Part shown: positions 52,401 through 62,986 of the stretch, one piece after another | Numbering within the stretch: position 1 is the stretch's first letter | How the letters are laid out: every line of letters begins with the position of its first letter | DNA from: Clavulina sp. PMI_390 | Lineage: Eukaryota; Basidiomycota; Agaricomycetes; Cantharellales; Hydnaceae | Length of the DNA stretch: 64,000 nucleotides | Reading direction: 5' to 3' | NCBI GenBank assembly: GCA_015039315.1 | Contig: WIDE01000126.1 | Location: forward strand, 29,482-93,481 | The notes under the pieces: generated by a model | What the model was told of the DNA's origin: nothing | Database searches by the model: none | Seen by the model: only the letters and a program-made list of their open reading frames with translations | Translations under genes and position numbers: made by a program

Positions 52401-53862
52401 TGCACAGTCTGCAGCGTGTTGCGGAGAGTGTTATTGGCAGCATCTACTTCATCTCGAGTTCGCCGTTCAGGGTTCGAATAATAGGCTTCGGCGATCGTAG
52501 GCTAGAAGATTCGCGTTAGTCTTGCAAATATCGGGATAGGAATATATAATACCCATTCTCGAGCGAAGATCCCAAGCCGAGCAATAGGACCAATAATAGA
52601 TAATAGTTCTATCGTTGGTCCAGTGGCTTGCGGGTTGACCCATCCCGGCAAACGAGGGATCTGGAGAGGTTCATGAGCCACCATGCAGATAGGGTGTCCC
52701 TAAGAGATCGTGAAACATACCATAGCTGCCAGAGGCTTAACAGCTGAGAGTGCTTCCATAGCGCTGACCCCTGCCCGCCAGCTCTGTATGCCCAGGGATG
52801 AACTAGCAAGACCTCCCTTGTCACGGATAATGACACCCATCAGCTCGTTGACCAATGCTTCCCCGAACGTAGACTCCAAGTCGTCTCCGTCAAAGCGCTT
52901 GGCGAGGTCACGAATGAACGGCTCCACCTCGTGTGCCTGCAAAGAGGTTGAAACACTAGATCCGAGTGGTGTGGCACCAGACATGGAGAGCAGTGGGACG
53001 GCAAGCTCCATAATGCCAAGCTGCTTCGTCGTCTTCGGCTGGGGGAACATCGTTGGTTCCTGCAGCGTGAGACCTGCATAAGAGATGACCAAATCGCGTA
53101 ATTGGTCGAGGATGGCGTCTGCTTGGGGCAGAGCGGGATCGTCCTTGGCGGAAGCGAACCGCTTGTGCAGTGCTATTCTCAGCGAATAGATTCGCTGCCA
53201 GCAGGACACGAGGTATTCGAAGGTGGTTTGTTCTGGAGGAAGGTTCGCGATGACTGTGATGAGTTCCGGATCCTCAGTCATTCCACCTTGTGGGTCGATT
53301 TCCAGGCGTGCGATGAGGCATCTATCGGCCACTTCGGCAGACAACGGAGGCAGGGTCTTTGTTGGGCTTTCAGAGAGGATTTCTGAAGAAAGCTCCTTTA
53401 GCCATACTATTTCCCAACGATACGCCTCTGCGACAGCACGATCGAGGGTGACATTGAATACGCGACTGACAGTCTCCGGCTCCCACTTCTTGAGATTGAA
53501 GGGCGCTGGAGCCGCGGGTTTGCGAGCAGTTGGAGCCTTTGGTGGAGGTGTTGGCTCGGCAACAGCAGGTCTCTTCGCTGATGGTTTAGGTATCGGTTTG
53601 GGGGTGGGTGCGAGTTGTGGAGGCGGTGCAGGAGCTGGGGATGAAGACGATGAAGGAAGCGGAGAACTCTGCGACGAAGGAGAAGTCGTATTTTGAAGCT
53701 TTGCTAGTCGCTTCAAGCGGATCTACATAGTGATTGCACGTATAAGACGAGTCGCGTTGGGTTTGGTCGCCGTGAGAGGAAGTGACTCACTCGATCGGCA
53801 TCTTCTTTAGGATTCGTCAGGGTAGATGCAGGCTGGGGGACATCATCTGGATTATCTGACAT
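49454..53862 (-). CDS. UFD2: Ubiquitin chain-elongation factor E4, U-box protein Ufd2
   Basis: U-box ubiquitin ligase that extends short ubiquitin chains, working with Cdc48 in ubiquitin-fusion and ER-associated degradation. First exon MSDNPDDVPQPASTLTNPKE starts at 53862 and splices to RLKRLAKLQN. The N-terminal region is Pro/Ser/Ala-rich with a Lys/Pro segment. The long helical Ufd2 core follows, with LFTAETKEPWMLPEIVDRLA, AMLDFNLALLTGPRSAEL and RYRFNPRLLL-like DKYRFNPRLLLSDILSV. The U-box is restored by splicing: DVPDEYM joins DPISAVIMRDPVLLPSS, then VDRKTIKQQLLSVPQDPFNR and ALTIEDVIPNVELK. The C-terminus is GDTEMAPPA. About 14 short introns, around 1,100 residues, slightly longer than the yeast protein because of the N-terminal extension. 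No disruption seen. Confidence 0.93.
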
Positions 53863-54409
53863 GACTGTATTAGTCTAATTGGTCGTTCAATCTCAACGAT
53901 CCCAGATGAGTACGCGTCGAGATTGTTGTGGCCGCCTCAATACACGTAAACAGGTGCAAACATCACCGTCGTCATCACCATTTAGTCACTCCAAGATGAA
54001 GATCGCTGAACATCAAACTTCGCATGAATTCATTGGATCTCTCTTTCTATATCGATAAGATAGTGATTCGGCCGCTCAGCGTGACGCTTCGATATGGCGT
54101 GTGCCGAGATCCTGTGATCCTGTGACTTGATAACTGGGCTCAGCCGGAAACGGCATCGCTAGACCGTTTAGGCCGACAAAATTATTGTGCCTTGCCATTT
54201 TACCCGATTCGCTCCTTCCAAATCTCCACGATGCTATTGGACTCATGACGGACGTGGCTCAATATGAACCCACCTCTCTATTCAAACCGGAAAATCGGTT
54301 ATCTCAGCCGGAACCCACCTATAAAGATCGTGGGGCCCCACACATTGTGCCAGCTCTCTATCCTGTCTGTCATCCCCTCCTCGTTGATAGACGATAAAAA
54401 TAACATAAA
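53863..54409. promoter_or_regulatory. Divergent intergenic region, UFD2 and aldolase-like gene
   Basis: About 547 bp between opposed start codons, so it contains both promoters. A TATA-like TATAAAG lies near 54321, about 90 bp upstream of the aldolase-like ATG. Confidence 0.45.
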
Positions 54410-55737
54410 ATGGCAGCTCCAGCTGAAGCATCGTCTACTGAGGCTGGATCAATAAGCTACGACCTTGACAACCCCTCTTCAGTCATATCTGCGAAAGATC
54501 CAGAAGCCGCCGAGTTCTTTCGCCTTCATGTCATGCCACCAAAGTTCCCGGACAAGGAAGCTGAGCGCGCATATGTCAAAGAGCGCCTCACTGCAGCGCT
54601 TCGCATCTTTGGCAAGATGAATTTCGATCACCATGTTGTAAGTTTCCTCCTCTTGACTTGATTACCTACGACGTTCGAAAGCTAACGAGGCGCCAAACTT
54701 TTTTTTCTGATTAGGCTGGCCATCTTTCGGTAAGAGACCCCGTCGATCCAAATACGTATTGGGTCAATCCGTTAGGCAAGGCATTCAAGTGTGAGAGACT
54801 CTTCCTCCTGCTAGCATGAGAAGGCACTCATCGCCTAAACGTCGCTGTGATTTACGTTCCCAGGTATGAGGGTGTCTGATTTAGTGAGAGTTGATAAGGA
54901 AGGGAATGTTATTGGTGGCGGGCAACCTGGATGGAGGATTGCGAACAAGGCTGGATTCGTTATCCACTCGTCGATCCATCAATCCCGTCCCGTAAGTAGC
55001 CACGCCATCTTGACAGTGGCGCACGTTCGTCATATTGATATAGTATTACTATCACTTTGTAGGATGCTGTTGCCAGTAAGTCGTTGTCAGATCGAGCACT
55101 CTCTCTTCTTGACCGCACTGAAGCCTTCATCTGATATTCTTTGTAGTCTGCCATGCGCACACGCCTTACGGAAAAGCATTCGCTGCTCTGGGGAAGAATC
55201 TAGAGATGATCAGTCAGGATTCATGTGCCTTCTACAACGATGTCGCCCTGTACAGTGACTTTGGAGGTATGGTGGTCAAGGAGGATGAGGGAAAGAGGAT
55301 CGCAGAAGCTCTTGGGAAGTGCAAGGCCGGGATCCTCCAAAGCCACGGGCTCATCACTGTCGCAAGCTCGATCGAGGCTGCTGTCCTTTGGTTTATCATG
55401 TACGCTCTTTATTCCATTGCCTTCAATCTTGATTTATATGCTTGCTCACTACGTCACACTTTCTTTCTTCTCTCTTTGTAAAGGCTTGAGCATGAATGCC
55501 AAGTGCAACTCCTTGCTGATTCCGCCGCAGCCGGCCGCGGCACTCAAACCGTTAAGATCTCTCCCGAGGAGGCTGCATTCACCTACCAAGGCACTGGACT
55601 ACCAGAGTCTGGTTACTTTATGGCTAAGGTACTGTTTATTCTATTATCGGAACCACTGCGTTGACTAAAATTGCATATGACATTAGCCATATTTCGAGGT
55701 AATCGAGGCCGAATTCGGCCATGAGTACAAACAGTAA
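54410..55737 (+). CDS. Class II aldolase/adducin domain protein
   Basis: Zinc-dependent class II aldolase/adducin fold; members include fuculose- and ribulose-phosphate aldolases, epimerases and many uncharacterised fungal enzymes. Start MAAPAEASSTEAGSISYDLD. Conserved pieces in order: RLTAALRIFGKMNFDHHV spliced to AGHLSVRDPVDPNTYWVNP, SDLVRVDKEGNVIGGG, KAGFVIHSSIHQSRPDAVAV, then CHAHTPYGKAFAALGKNL with the two metal histidines. Next are FYNDVALYSDFGGMVV and ILQSHGLITVASSIEAAVLW with the third metal histidine. The zinc site therefore looks complete. Six or seven short introns; about 290 residues, the size of fungal single-domain members. The ending is FGHEYKQ. Substrate is not inferable. It is divergent from UFD2 and upstream of the glycosyltransferase pair, with no sign of co-regulation. 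Confidence 0.9.
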
Positions 55738-56635
55738 ATGGAAAAGGAACTTTTCTGAATGCCAATAGCGCCCTGCGACCTATGCATCTCTTCATCCGCA
55801 TCATCATCCGCTATTGTTCTTGATTTGCACTGTATATGTACTTCCAACGATCCACGTGTGCGCTCCATGCGTTTGGACTTTCACATCGCTGTCATCGTTC
55901 TGTGAAACCAGCATATTTTGGAATTTTGGGATTTGACCTGCGAAGGCTTCCGCGTGCAGATCCCGTTTTTATTGCCACAAGTTTGGACTCGGAGCCAGTC
56001 AATGCCCGGCCATCTTCGCCCAGTCTTTGTAAGGGTTCAGCGTGAAGTATCGAGCTGGAGGATCAAAGTGCCGCTTGGCGAAAAAAAAGCCTAGGTCTCG
56101 ACCTTATGGTAGCCGACCAATGGTGGGCAGCGAAGAATTTGTGTTTGTCTGGCACTTGGACACGATGATGCAGGTCTGAGCAGTTGTGGCACATTGAATG
56201 GATGCCGAAGATTAAAAGTACCGCGAAGCAATTTCGTCTCCTCGAATGATCGGGTAGATTAGATGGCATATACCCAAGCTCTGATGGAAAGCTGCGCGCG
56301 GCGTGCCCTCGCTCTCACTATTGGCCATCTCCCCCATTACCAATCTTTTTGAACATTTGCTCCATAGGCCTCGGCGATTCCCACTCAAGATCTCACGTTC
56401 GTCGATCGTTTTTTTCATCATTGAAGTGATAGGTCCTGAATGCTTTGTCTGCCAAAGGAGGGAGAACCAATGCGGGAAGACGCATCCGCCTTCTCACGCT
56501 GTGCGCTGTTTAGGTGGCCGCGCGCCGAAACCGAGACATATTTATCGGGAGAGTATTTGCAAGAAGCTATGACATCTGCTTGCTTCTGAAGCCCTCTGCC
56601 AGCAATCTTCTTCTATCTCGACACCCATCATCGTC
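55738..56635. promoter_or_regulatory. 3' flank of aldolase-like gene and promoter of UGT copy 1
   Basis: About 900 bp. The right part (about 56215-56570) resembles 59750-60100 upstream of UGT copy 2, sharing CCGCCTTCTCACGCT and a TATA-like TATTTAT (56539-56545) about 97 bp before the ATG. No gene recognised in the left part. Confidence 0.55.
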
Positions 56636-59503
56636 ATGAGCTTGATTCTCGCTGCGATTCGACGTCTGCTTCCCACCGTTGATGCTCTCAAGCCGAGTGG
56701 TGGTCGAGTGAGACGATCTCGGGATGGCGCTGCCACTTCCCCTTCACCGGAATCTGTTGAATCGAAAACGCCGACGAACGTTTCATCGTCGGAGTGGACT
56801 ACTCAGATATCAAGCAAGGCTCCCAGCACACAGAGTGCCCACTTCTTATTCGCTGGAACGCCAAACTGGTGAGTCTCGATCTCGCTGATGTTTTCTTCCC
56901 TCAACCGACACCTGACCCTGTCGATTCACAACAATGAAGGGGCCACTGGCGACCAATGTTGGTGCTGGTCGTGAACCTGCTCGCCATATATGATGGATCG
57001 CAGCCTGATGTGCCTCAGCTGCATATCACATTCTTCCTTCCATGGACGCCGCAGTTGCCAGACGCGATCACGAATGAGCTCAGGCTCTCGGGTGCCACAG
57101 AGCATGTGCGACGCAGATTGCAGGTGGTACTCCTTCCACGAGAGGCAGATGAAGGAACCCCAGAGAATCATCCACCAGTGGCCGATGGTGAAAGTGCGAG
57201 GATGAAGCCCAAGGATATCATACTGGAAGAAACCTCTCGCCGGCATGCAGCGTGGCATGTACAGCTAGAGAAACTGTCAGAAGCCCTTCCAGGCGCCCTT
57301 GCCTCGTTGCGATCGTCATCTTCATCAGAAGGATTCGCCACTCCCCCTACGCTTTTCGTAATTGATGTAAGTTTTATTTATCATTAATCTGCTTGCATAT
57401 ATGATTACTGAGCATTTTTCTGCAGATCCTCCTTGGCAAATTGACTGACATCATCACACGCACGGCGGGGGACCCATCAAACTCGTTCGAAAGCCTTCCT
57501 ATTGTTGCCTACTCGTCCACTCCCACTGCGTGGGGTATTCGGTACGAGGGTCCCGTTGCTTTTCTTGTTGACGACCATGCCATGATCTTGACCGCTCCTT
57601 CAACGTAGCCGCTTACAAACTGGTGGTGGGAAACGATATCTAGAGATGAGAGCAGATCCTCGAAATAACGACAAGTCGGATGACGAGCTGCTTGAACGTG
57701 TGAGTGGTCGAGGGAGAGCGGACTGTTGCTCCTGAGAAATGAATCGGCGTCGAGGGAAGAAAAGTAAAGCCTAACCAATTTCAATTTGCGATTTACTAGG
57801 CATATAAATATACCGATGGGTCGATTGTTTACGTGCCGGGGAATCAGCCGGCTTTTGACTGTGGGTGCTCACTCTTTGCAATTCAATAGATTTCTCCGGC
57901 ACACTCACTCTTTCCCCTATCCAACATTGATTTGGCCTTCCCCTTTCTTGTACTATTTAGATGAACTTCGTAAGGACCTACATGTGTTTCATTGGTGAAG
58001 GATGCCGCCATCCGTCTTTTATGCTTACCCCTGCTATTACAGAACCCCAGCAGGCTGCCGTGCCCTTCGAGCCCCGATTCACCAGAGCCATTCAAGAAGC
58101 CTCTCATGCGTTACATCGCGAGGAAGTTATCGGTTTGATCTCAGCCAAGGCTCCTGAGCTTGAGCCCGGAATCGCCAACGAGCTGGAAAAGCTCACTGGT
58201 CGGATGTGCATCACAATTGGGTGCGCACCATTTTTTCGTGGTAACAAACTGAATCAGGACTGACTTTCGTAATCTTCCCACTGTTTCACATGTGTGAGCA
58301 CTCATAGTCCACAGTTTCCCCAGCATCAATGGGACTTGATCGCTCGACATGAGCGGAGGCCCATCACTGTTGAACAGCTCTCCCAGAATGACCAGGACAT
58401 TCTCGCATTCCTTGATGAAGCCGAGCGACGGTTTGGCAAGCAAAGTGTTCTTTATATCAGGTGACTTTATTCTTCCGCTCTCGTCGTGAATCCTGGGTTC
58501 CTATTTGCTTGCGCCTAACCTCTGCTCCGACTACCGTATGGCAGCTTTGGTTCAGAATACTCGCCCTCTTTGCGGCCCGATCTCCTCGAGCTCCTTGTGG
58601 ACATACTCCTTGACACCTCGCCGCCCCTCCCATTCTTGTTCGCTACTGCGACGACTGGACAATTGTTTTCATCTAGCATCCACGAGCGAGTTCTTCAAAC
58701 CAGAACAAAGGAAGGGGATCAAGCGGGGCCATTTGGGATGTTCTCAAAGTTCGCACCGCAAATGACGGTCCTGGAGCACCCCGCCACTGGCTGGTTCCTT
58801 GTGAGCGTTGGAATTTTGTGATTTTGGCCGAAAAGCTGATTCTGGCGTCGATATTCGTTGGTGTAGACGCACGCAGGAAGCAACTCCGTTTCCGAGGCAA
58901 TTATCAATGCCGTCCCTATGATTTTGTGGCCGTGCATGACTGACCAGCCAATCGCTGCGTACGTTCCCTTCCGATACTATCCATTCTTATTGATGACTCC
59001 TCCATGGTTATTTACCTTCACCCATCGTCGCTCATTCTTTGGGTTGAATCGGTACATAGATCACAATGTAGGCTCTCGTTTTGCTCTTCACTCTCCGAAA
59101 GATTCGAATAGTACTAACTCGACAAATCTCTTTTTGGCGCTCCATGCAATTATTCGATCGCAAATGATCATTTTACCCCACTGTATAACAACCCCGTGAC
59201 AACATCCCAGTATCCCTGAACCACCGCATCGGCATAGAGCTTATTCAAGTCCGCACGGGACCTTCGGTTGGTAAGCCCACTTATCGTGGAGTTCAACACC
59301 TTGGTGGATCACCCGCAGCAATCCGCGACGAGCTGCTTCAAGTCTTTGCGCAAATGCGAGCCAAATCAAACACCGAGGGTGGAGACGATGACAGTGGAGA
59401 GAAGATCCGCGAGAGGATGGAGGCTATGAGGGACTTGTTTGTCCACAGTTGGAAGGAAGGAAAGGCTAGGAAGGGAATGGAGAGATTTAGAGAATGGATG
59501 TAG
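56636..59503 (+). CDS. UDP-glycosyltransferase, tandem copy 1 (twelve exons)
   Basis: Family-1 glycosyltransferase that moves sugar from a UDP-sugar to a small acceptor; acceptor unknown. Exons: 56636-56868, 56940-57366, 57426-57541, 57609-57699, 57800-57860, 57961-57969, 58043-58220, 58308-58460, 58545-58800, 58867-58958, 59060-59067, 59211-59503; 1,917 nt, 638 residues, exactly in frame. Key parts: AHFLFAGTPNWGHWRPM (probable catalytic His), PAFDYELQPQQAAVPF, ITIGPQFPQHQWDLI, SVLYISFGSEYSPS, then the donor-binding FAPQMTVLEHPATGWFL, THAGSNSVSEAIINAVPM and DQPIAASQL. The second G of the usual THGGSNS is A. A Ser/Thr/Pro-rich N-terminal extension of about 66 residues precedes the catalytic domain, longer than usual. 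No signal peptide or C-terminal membrane anchor is apparent. Confidence 0.9.
57961..57969 (+). other. 9-nt microexon of UGT copy 1
   Basis: ATGAACTTC lies between the acceptor ATTTAG and the donor GTAAGG. Including it gives FDYELQPQQ, which fits the conserved Asp-Tyr-Glu-x-x-Pro-Gln string of fungal UGTs. The same 9-nt exon recurs in copy 2. Confidence 0.85.
59060..59067 (+). other. 8-nt microexon of UGT copy 1
   Basis: ATCACAAT between acceptor CATAG and donor GTAGGC. Being 8 nt, it is needed to keep frame between DQPIAA and LSLNHRIGIELIQVRTG. It matches the 8-nt exon of copy 2. Confidence 0.8.
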
Positions 59504-60152
59504 ATGTAGGCCGTCGTTTTCGTTGTTTACGGGTGGCGGGCTTATATATAGACCGCTTGGATGAGTTAACTCTTAGAAAACCTGGCTTCGGGCTCAGGAT
59601 GATAGAATTCAGAAGTAAAGATCGGGACTACGTGCGTGGGAACGGATGTACAGTGCTTCGAGCTATATTGATATTCTAACATTACGCCGTACGCGTGCTT
59701 ATTCCTTCAGTGTAATGACAGATCGAATGTATAGCCAAGATTTAAAGTATCATGGGATATTTTCTTGTCAAATAATCAGGTAGACTTGATGGTACATACC
59801 CCAGGCTCTGACGACGAGCGGCACGGTGCTCACTTGTCCCTGCAGCCCGTCGCTTAATTGTGGCACGCCTGACCTTGTTTGCGGCCTCGAAAATTCCCAC
59901 TCGACGACCGCGGGATCGTCAATCGTCTTGTTCGGCGTTGGGGATGGTCCTACGAATGGCTCCTTGCCACTTGCCAGGAAAAAAACGAAAAGACGGTGCG
60001 GGTAAACCTATCCGCCTTCTCACGCTACGCTGTTTTGGCACCCGCGCGCCGAGATCAAGACATATTTATTGGAGTGCAGACTTGGAAAACGTCACAGCAT
60101 CCTTTTCTGCCTCCTGAGCCCTCCGCCAACAACCTCGACACTCATCGTCGTC
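59504..60152. promoter_or_regulatory. Region between the two UGT genes; duplicated promoter of copy 2
   Basis: About 650 bp. The right-hand 400 bp resemble the sequence upstream of copy 1; a TATA-like TATTTAT at 60063-60069 lies 90 bp before the ATG. No separate gene. Confidence 0.55.
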
Positions 60153-62986
60153 ATGAGCTCAATTCTCGCTGCGATCCGACGTCTGCTTCCCACTGCTGAT
60201 GGTCTCAAGCCTAGTAGTGGTCGGCTAAGACGATCCAGGGACGGCGCTGTCACTTCCCCTCCGCCGGAATCTGTGGAATCGACAACGTCGACGAACGTTT
60301 CATCGTCGGAATTGACTACTCAGCCATCATGCAAAGCTCCCAGCACCCACAATGCCCACTTCTTATTCGCTGGAACGTCAAACTGGTGAGTCTCAACACG
60401 ATTGATATTCTTCCCTTGAGCTTGACACCTGACCCCTTCGTTCGGAACGACTACAAAGGGGTCATTGGCGACCAATGCTCGGACTTTCCCTCAACCTCCT
60501 CGCTATATACGATGGATCGCAGCCCGACGTCCCTCAGCTGTACATCACATTCTTCCTTCCACTGACTCCGCAGTCACCAGACTCGATCGCAAATGAGCTC
60601 AGGCTCTCGGGTGCCACAGAAGATGTGCGGCGCAGACTGAAGGTTGTCCTCCTCCCACGAGAGACAGACGACGGAACCCCGGGGAACTACACTCCAGTGC
60701 CTAATGGCGAAGATGTAAAAGCGAAGCCTAAAGACATCGTTTTGGAAGAAGTAGCTCGTCGGCATGCAGCATGGCATATTCAAGTGGAGAGGCTGTCAGA
60801 AGCGCTCCCCGATGCCCTCACCTCGCTGCAATCGCCATCTTCATCATCGGGAGGATTCGCCATCCCACCTACACTTTTCGTAATTGACGTAAGTTTTTGC
60901 TCCCCTACCCTTGCATGTATGATAACTAAGCATGTTACCGCAGCTCCTCCTTGGCAAACTAACTGACGTCATTACACGCACGGCTCTGGACCCATCGAAC
61001 TCATTCAAGACTCTGCCCATTCTTGCATTCTCGCCTACTCCGGCCGCGTGGGGTCTCCGGTGCGACGATCCTATTATTTTCCTTATCGACCGCGATGGCA
61101 GCTCATTCCCGACTCCTCCCTCAACGCAGTCGCTTGCAACCTGGCGGTGGTAAACGATATTTGGAGATGCGGGCGGATCCTCAAAATGATGACAAGTCAA
61201 ATGACGAGCTGCTCGAATTTGTGAGTGACCAAGGGAGAGGCTCTGTCACCCCTGGGAATTGAGTCGACGTCGAGGAAACAAAGTATGAAGTGCGATTGAT
61301 TTCCATTGCGATCGGCTACTAGGCATACAAATATACCGATGGGTCGATCATTTACGTCCCTGGAAATCAGCCGGCGTTTGACTGTGGGTGTTCACTTTGT
61401 GCAATTCAGTCGAATTTCTCCGAGTAGCGGCCGTTCCCCACCCACTCACTCACTCCCATCCAAATTTCATTTGTCCTTGCCCCCTTTCTTTATCCCGTTT
61501 AGATGAACTCCGTAAGATGCTCTATTGGTCGCGCATCATGCCAAAATCCGTGCTCTGTGCTTACCCTTGCTATCACAGAACCCCAGCAGGCTGCCGTGCC
61601 CTTCGAGGCCCGACTCACCAAGATTGTTCAAGAAGCCTCTCGCGCGTTATATCGCGAAGAGGTTGTCGGGATGATTTCATCCATATCCCCCGAGCTCGAG
61701 CCCGGGATCGACGACGAACTGGGCAAGGCCATTGGTGGGATGTGCTTATCAGTTGGGTACGCCCTACTCATTTTATGGTAGCAAGCGGAATTCTGACTCA
61801 CTTCCTATTCACGTGCTACTTGCCGTGTGTTATGCCCGGGCACCGACAGCCCACAGATCCCACAACACCAGTGGGACTTGATCGCTCAACATGAGCGGAA
61901 GGCCGTCTCAGACGAGCAACTCTCTCAGAACGACCAAGACGTCCTCGCATTCCTTGATGAGGCCGAACGGCGGTTTGGCGAGCAGAGTGTTCTCTACATC
62001 AGGTAAGAATATACTTCCATTATCATCCTCAATCTCGGAGCCTCCTCCCCCTGTCTAACTATCATACATTAGCTTTGGCTCAGAGTACTCACCTTCGTTA
62101 CGCCCTGACCTTCTTGAGCTTCTCGTGGACACACTGCTGAGCACAACACCGCCTCTCCCATTCCTGTTCGCAACCGCGACTACGGGAAAACTCCTTTCAT
62201 CTGAGATCCACGAGCGGGTTCTCCGAACTAGAATTAATGAAAGGGGGGCGTTTGGCATGTTCACGAAGTTCGCACCGCAAATGACGGTCCTGGAGCATCC
62301 CGCGACTGGCTGGTTCCTCGTGAGTGGAGTCCTTTCCCGATAGTCTTGACAGGCAACAGGCTAATGCCGATGTCTTTTTAGACCCATGGAGGAAGTAACT
62401 CTGTTTCAGAGGCTATTATCAATGCCGTGCCTATGGTTTTGTGGCCATGTATGACTGATCAACCTATTGCTGCGTAAGTCCCCATTTTTCGATGGCCATA
62501 TATTCACTACTGACTCGTGTCAACATCTCCCGATCGTGACTAATTAACTGGATTCAACCAATTGATAGGTCACAACGTGAGTTTTTTATGTCGTTCTACA
62601 TGCATCACAACGCCGCTGACTGCGTGGATTGCCTCCGGAATTGCCTCAACCTCGGCACCATTGCCCGGCTACCCTTTATCAATGTCGCGCCAGTATCCTT
62701 GAATCACCGTATCGGCATTGAGCTTATTCAGGTTCGCACCGGGCCTTCTGTGGGCAAACCCACTTATCGTGGAGTCCAGCACCTGGGCGGATCACCTGAT
62801 GCCATCCGCGATGAGTTACTTCGCGTATTCGCACGTATGAGATCCAATTCCAGCGCTGAGGGAGGCGATGACGATAGTGGTGACAAGATACGCGAGAGGA
62901 TGGAGGCTATGAGGGATCTCTTTGTTCAGAGCTGGTATGAGGGAAAGGCTCGGAGGGCGATGAATACATTCCGGCAATGGATGTAG
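60153..62986 (+). CDS. UDP-glycosyltransferase, tandem copy 2 (twelve exons)
   Basis: Close paralogue of copy 1 with the same exon plan: 60153-60385, 60459-60888, 60944-61059, 61130-61220, 61323-61383, 61503-61511, 61579-61756, 61850-62002, 62073-62319, 62382-62473, 62569-62576, 62694-62986; 1,911 nt, 636 residues. Nine of twelve exons outside the two length-variable ones and the start are identical in length to copy 1. Key parts: AHFLFAGTSNWGHWRPM, FDYELQPQQAAVPFEARL, GPQIPQHQWDLIAQHERK, SVLYISFGSEYSPSLRPDLL, FAPQMTVLEHPATGWFL and THGGSNSVSEAIINAVPM, keeping the canonical double glycine. The final exon has GIELIQVRTGPSVGKPTYRG. Intron 61060-61129 uses a donor GTGCGA where copy 1 has GTACGA. 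The N-terminal Ser/Thr-rich extension is also present. Sugar donor and acceptor unknown. Confidence 0.9.
61503..61511 (+). other. 9-nt microexon of UGT copy 2
   Basis: ATGAACTCC between TTTAG and GTAAGA; gives the same FDYELQPQQ as in copy 1. Confidence 0.85.
62569..62576 (+). other. 8-nt microexon of UGT copy 2
   Basis: GTCACAAC between GATAG and GTGAG, with a branch-site-like CTAATTAACT upstream. It is needed for the frame from DQPIAA into LSLNHRIGIEL. Confidence 0.8.

Noticed and set aside
62588..62986. A 132-codon open frame that could be a separate small gene
   Set aside because: It is the last exon of UGT copy 2 extended into the intron before it. The exon model with the 8-nt microexon closes in frame and matches copy 1.
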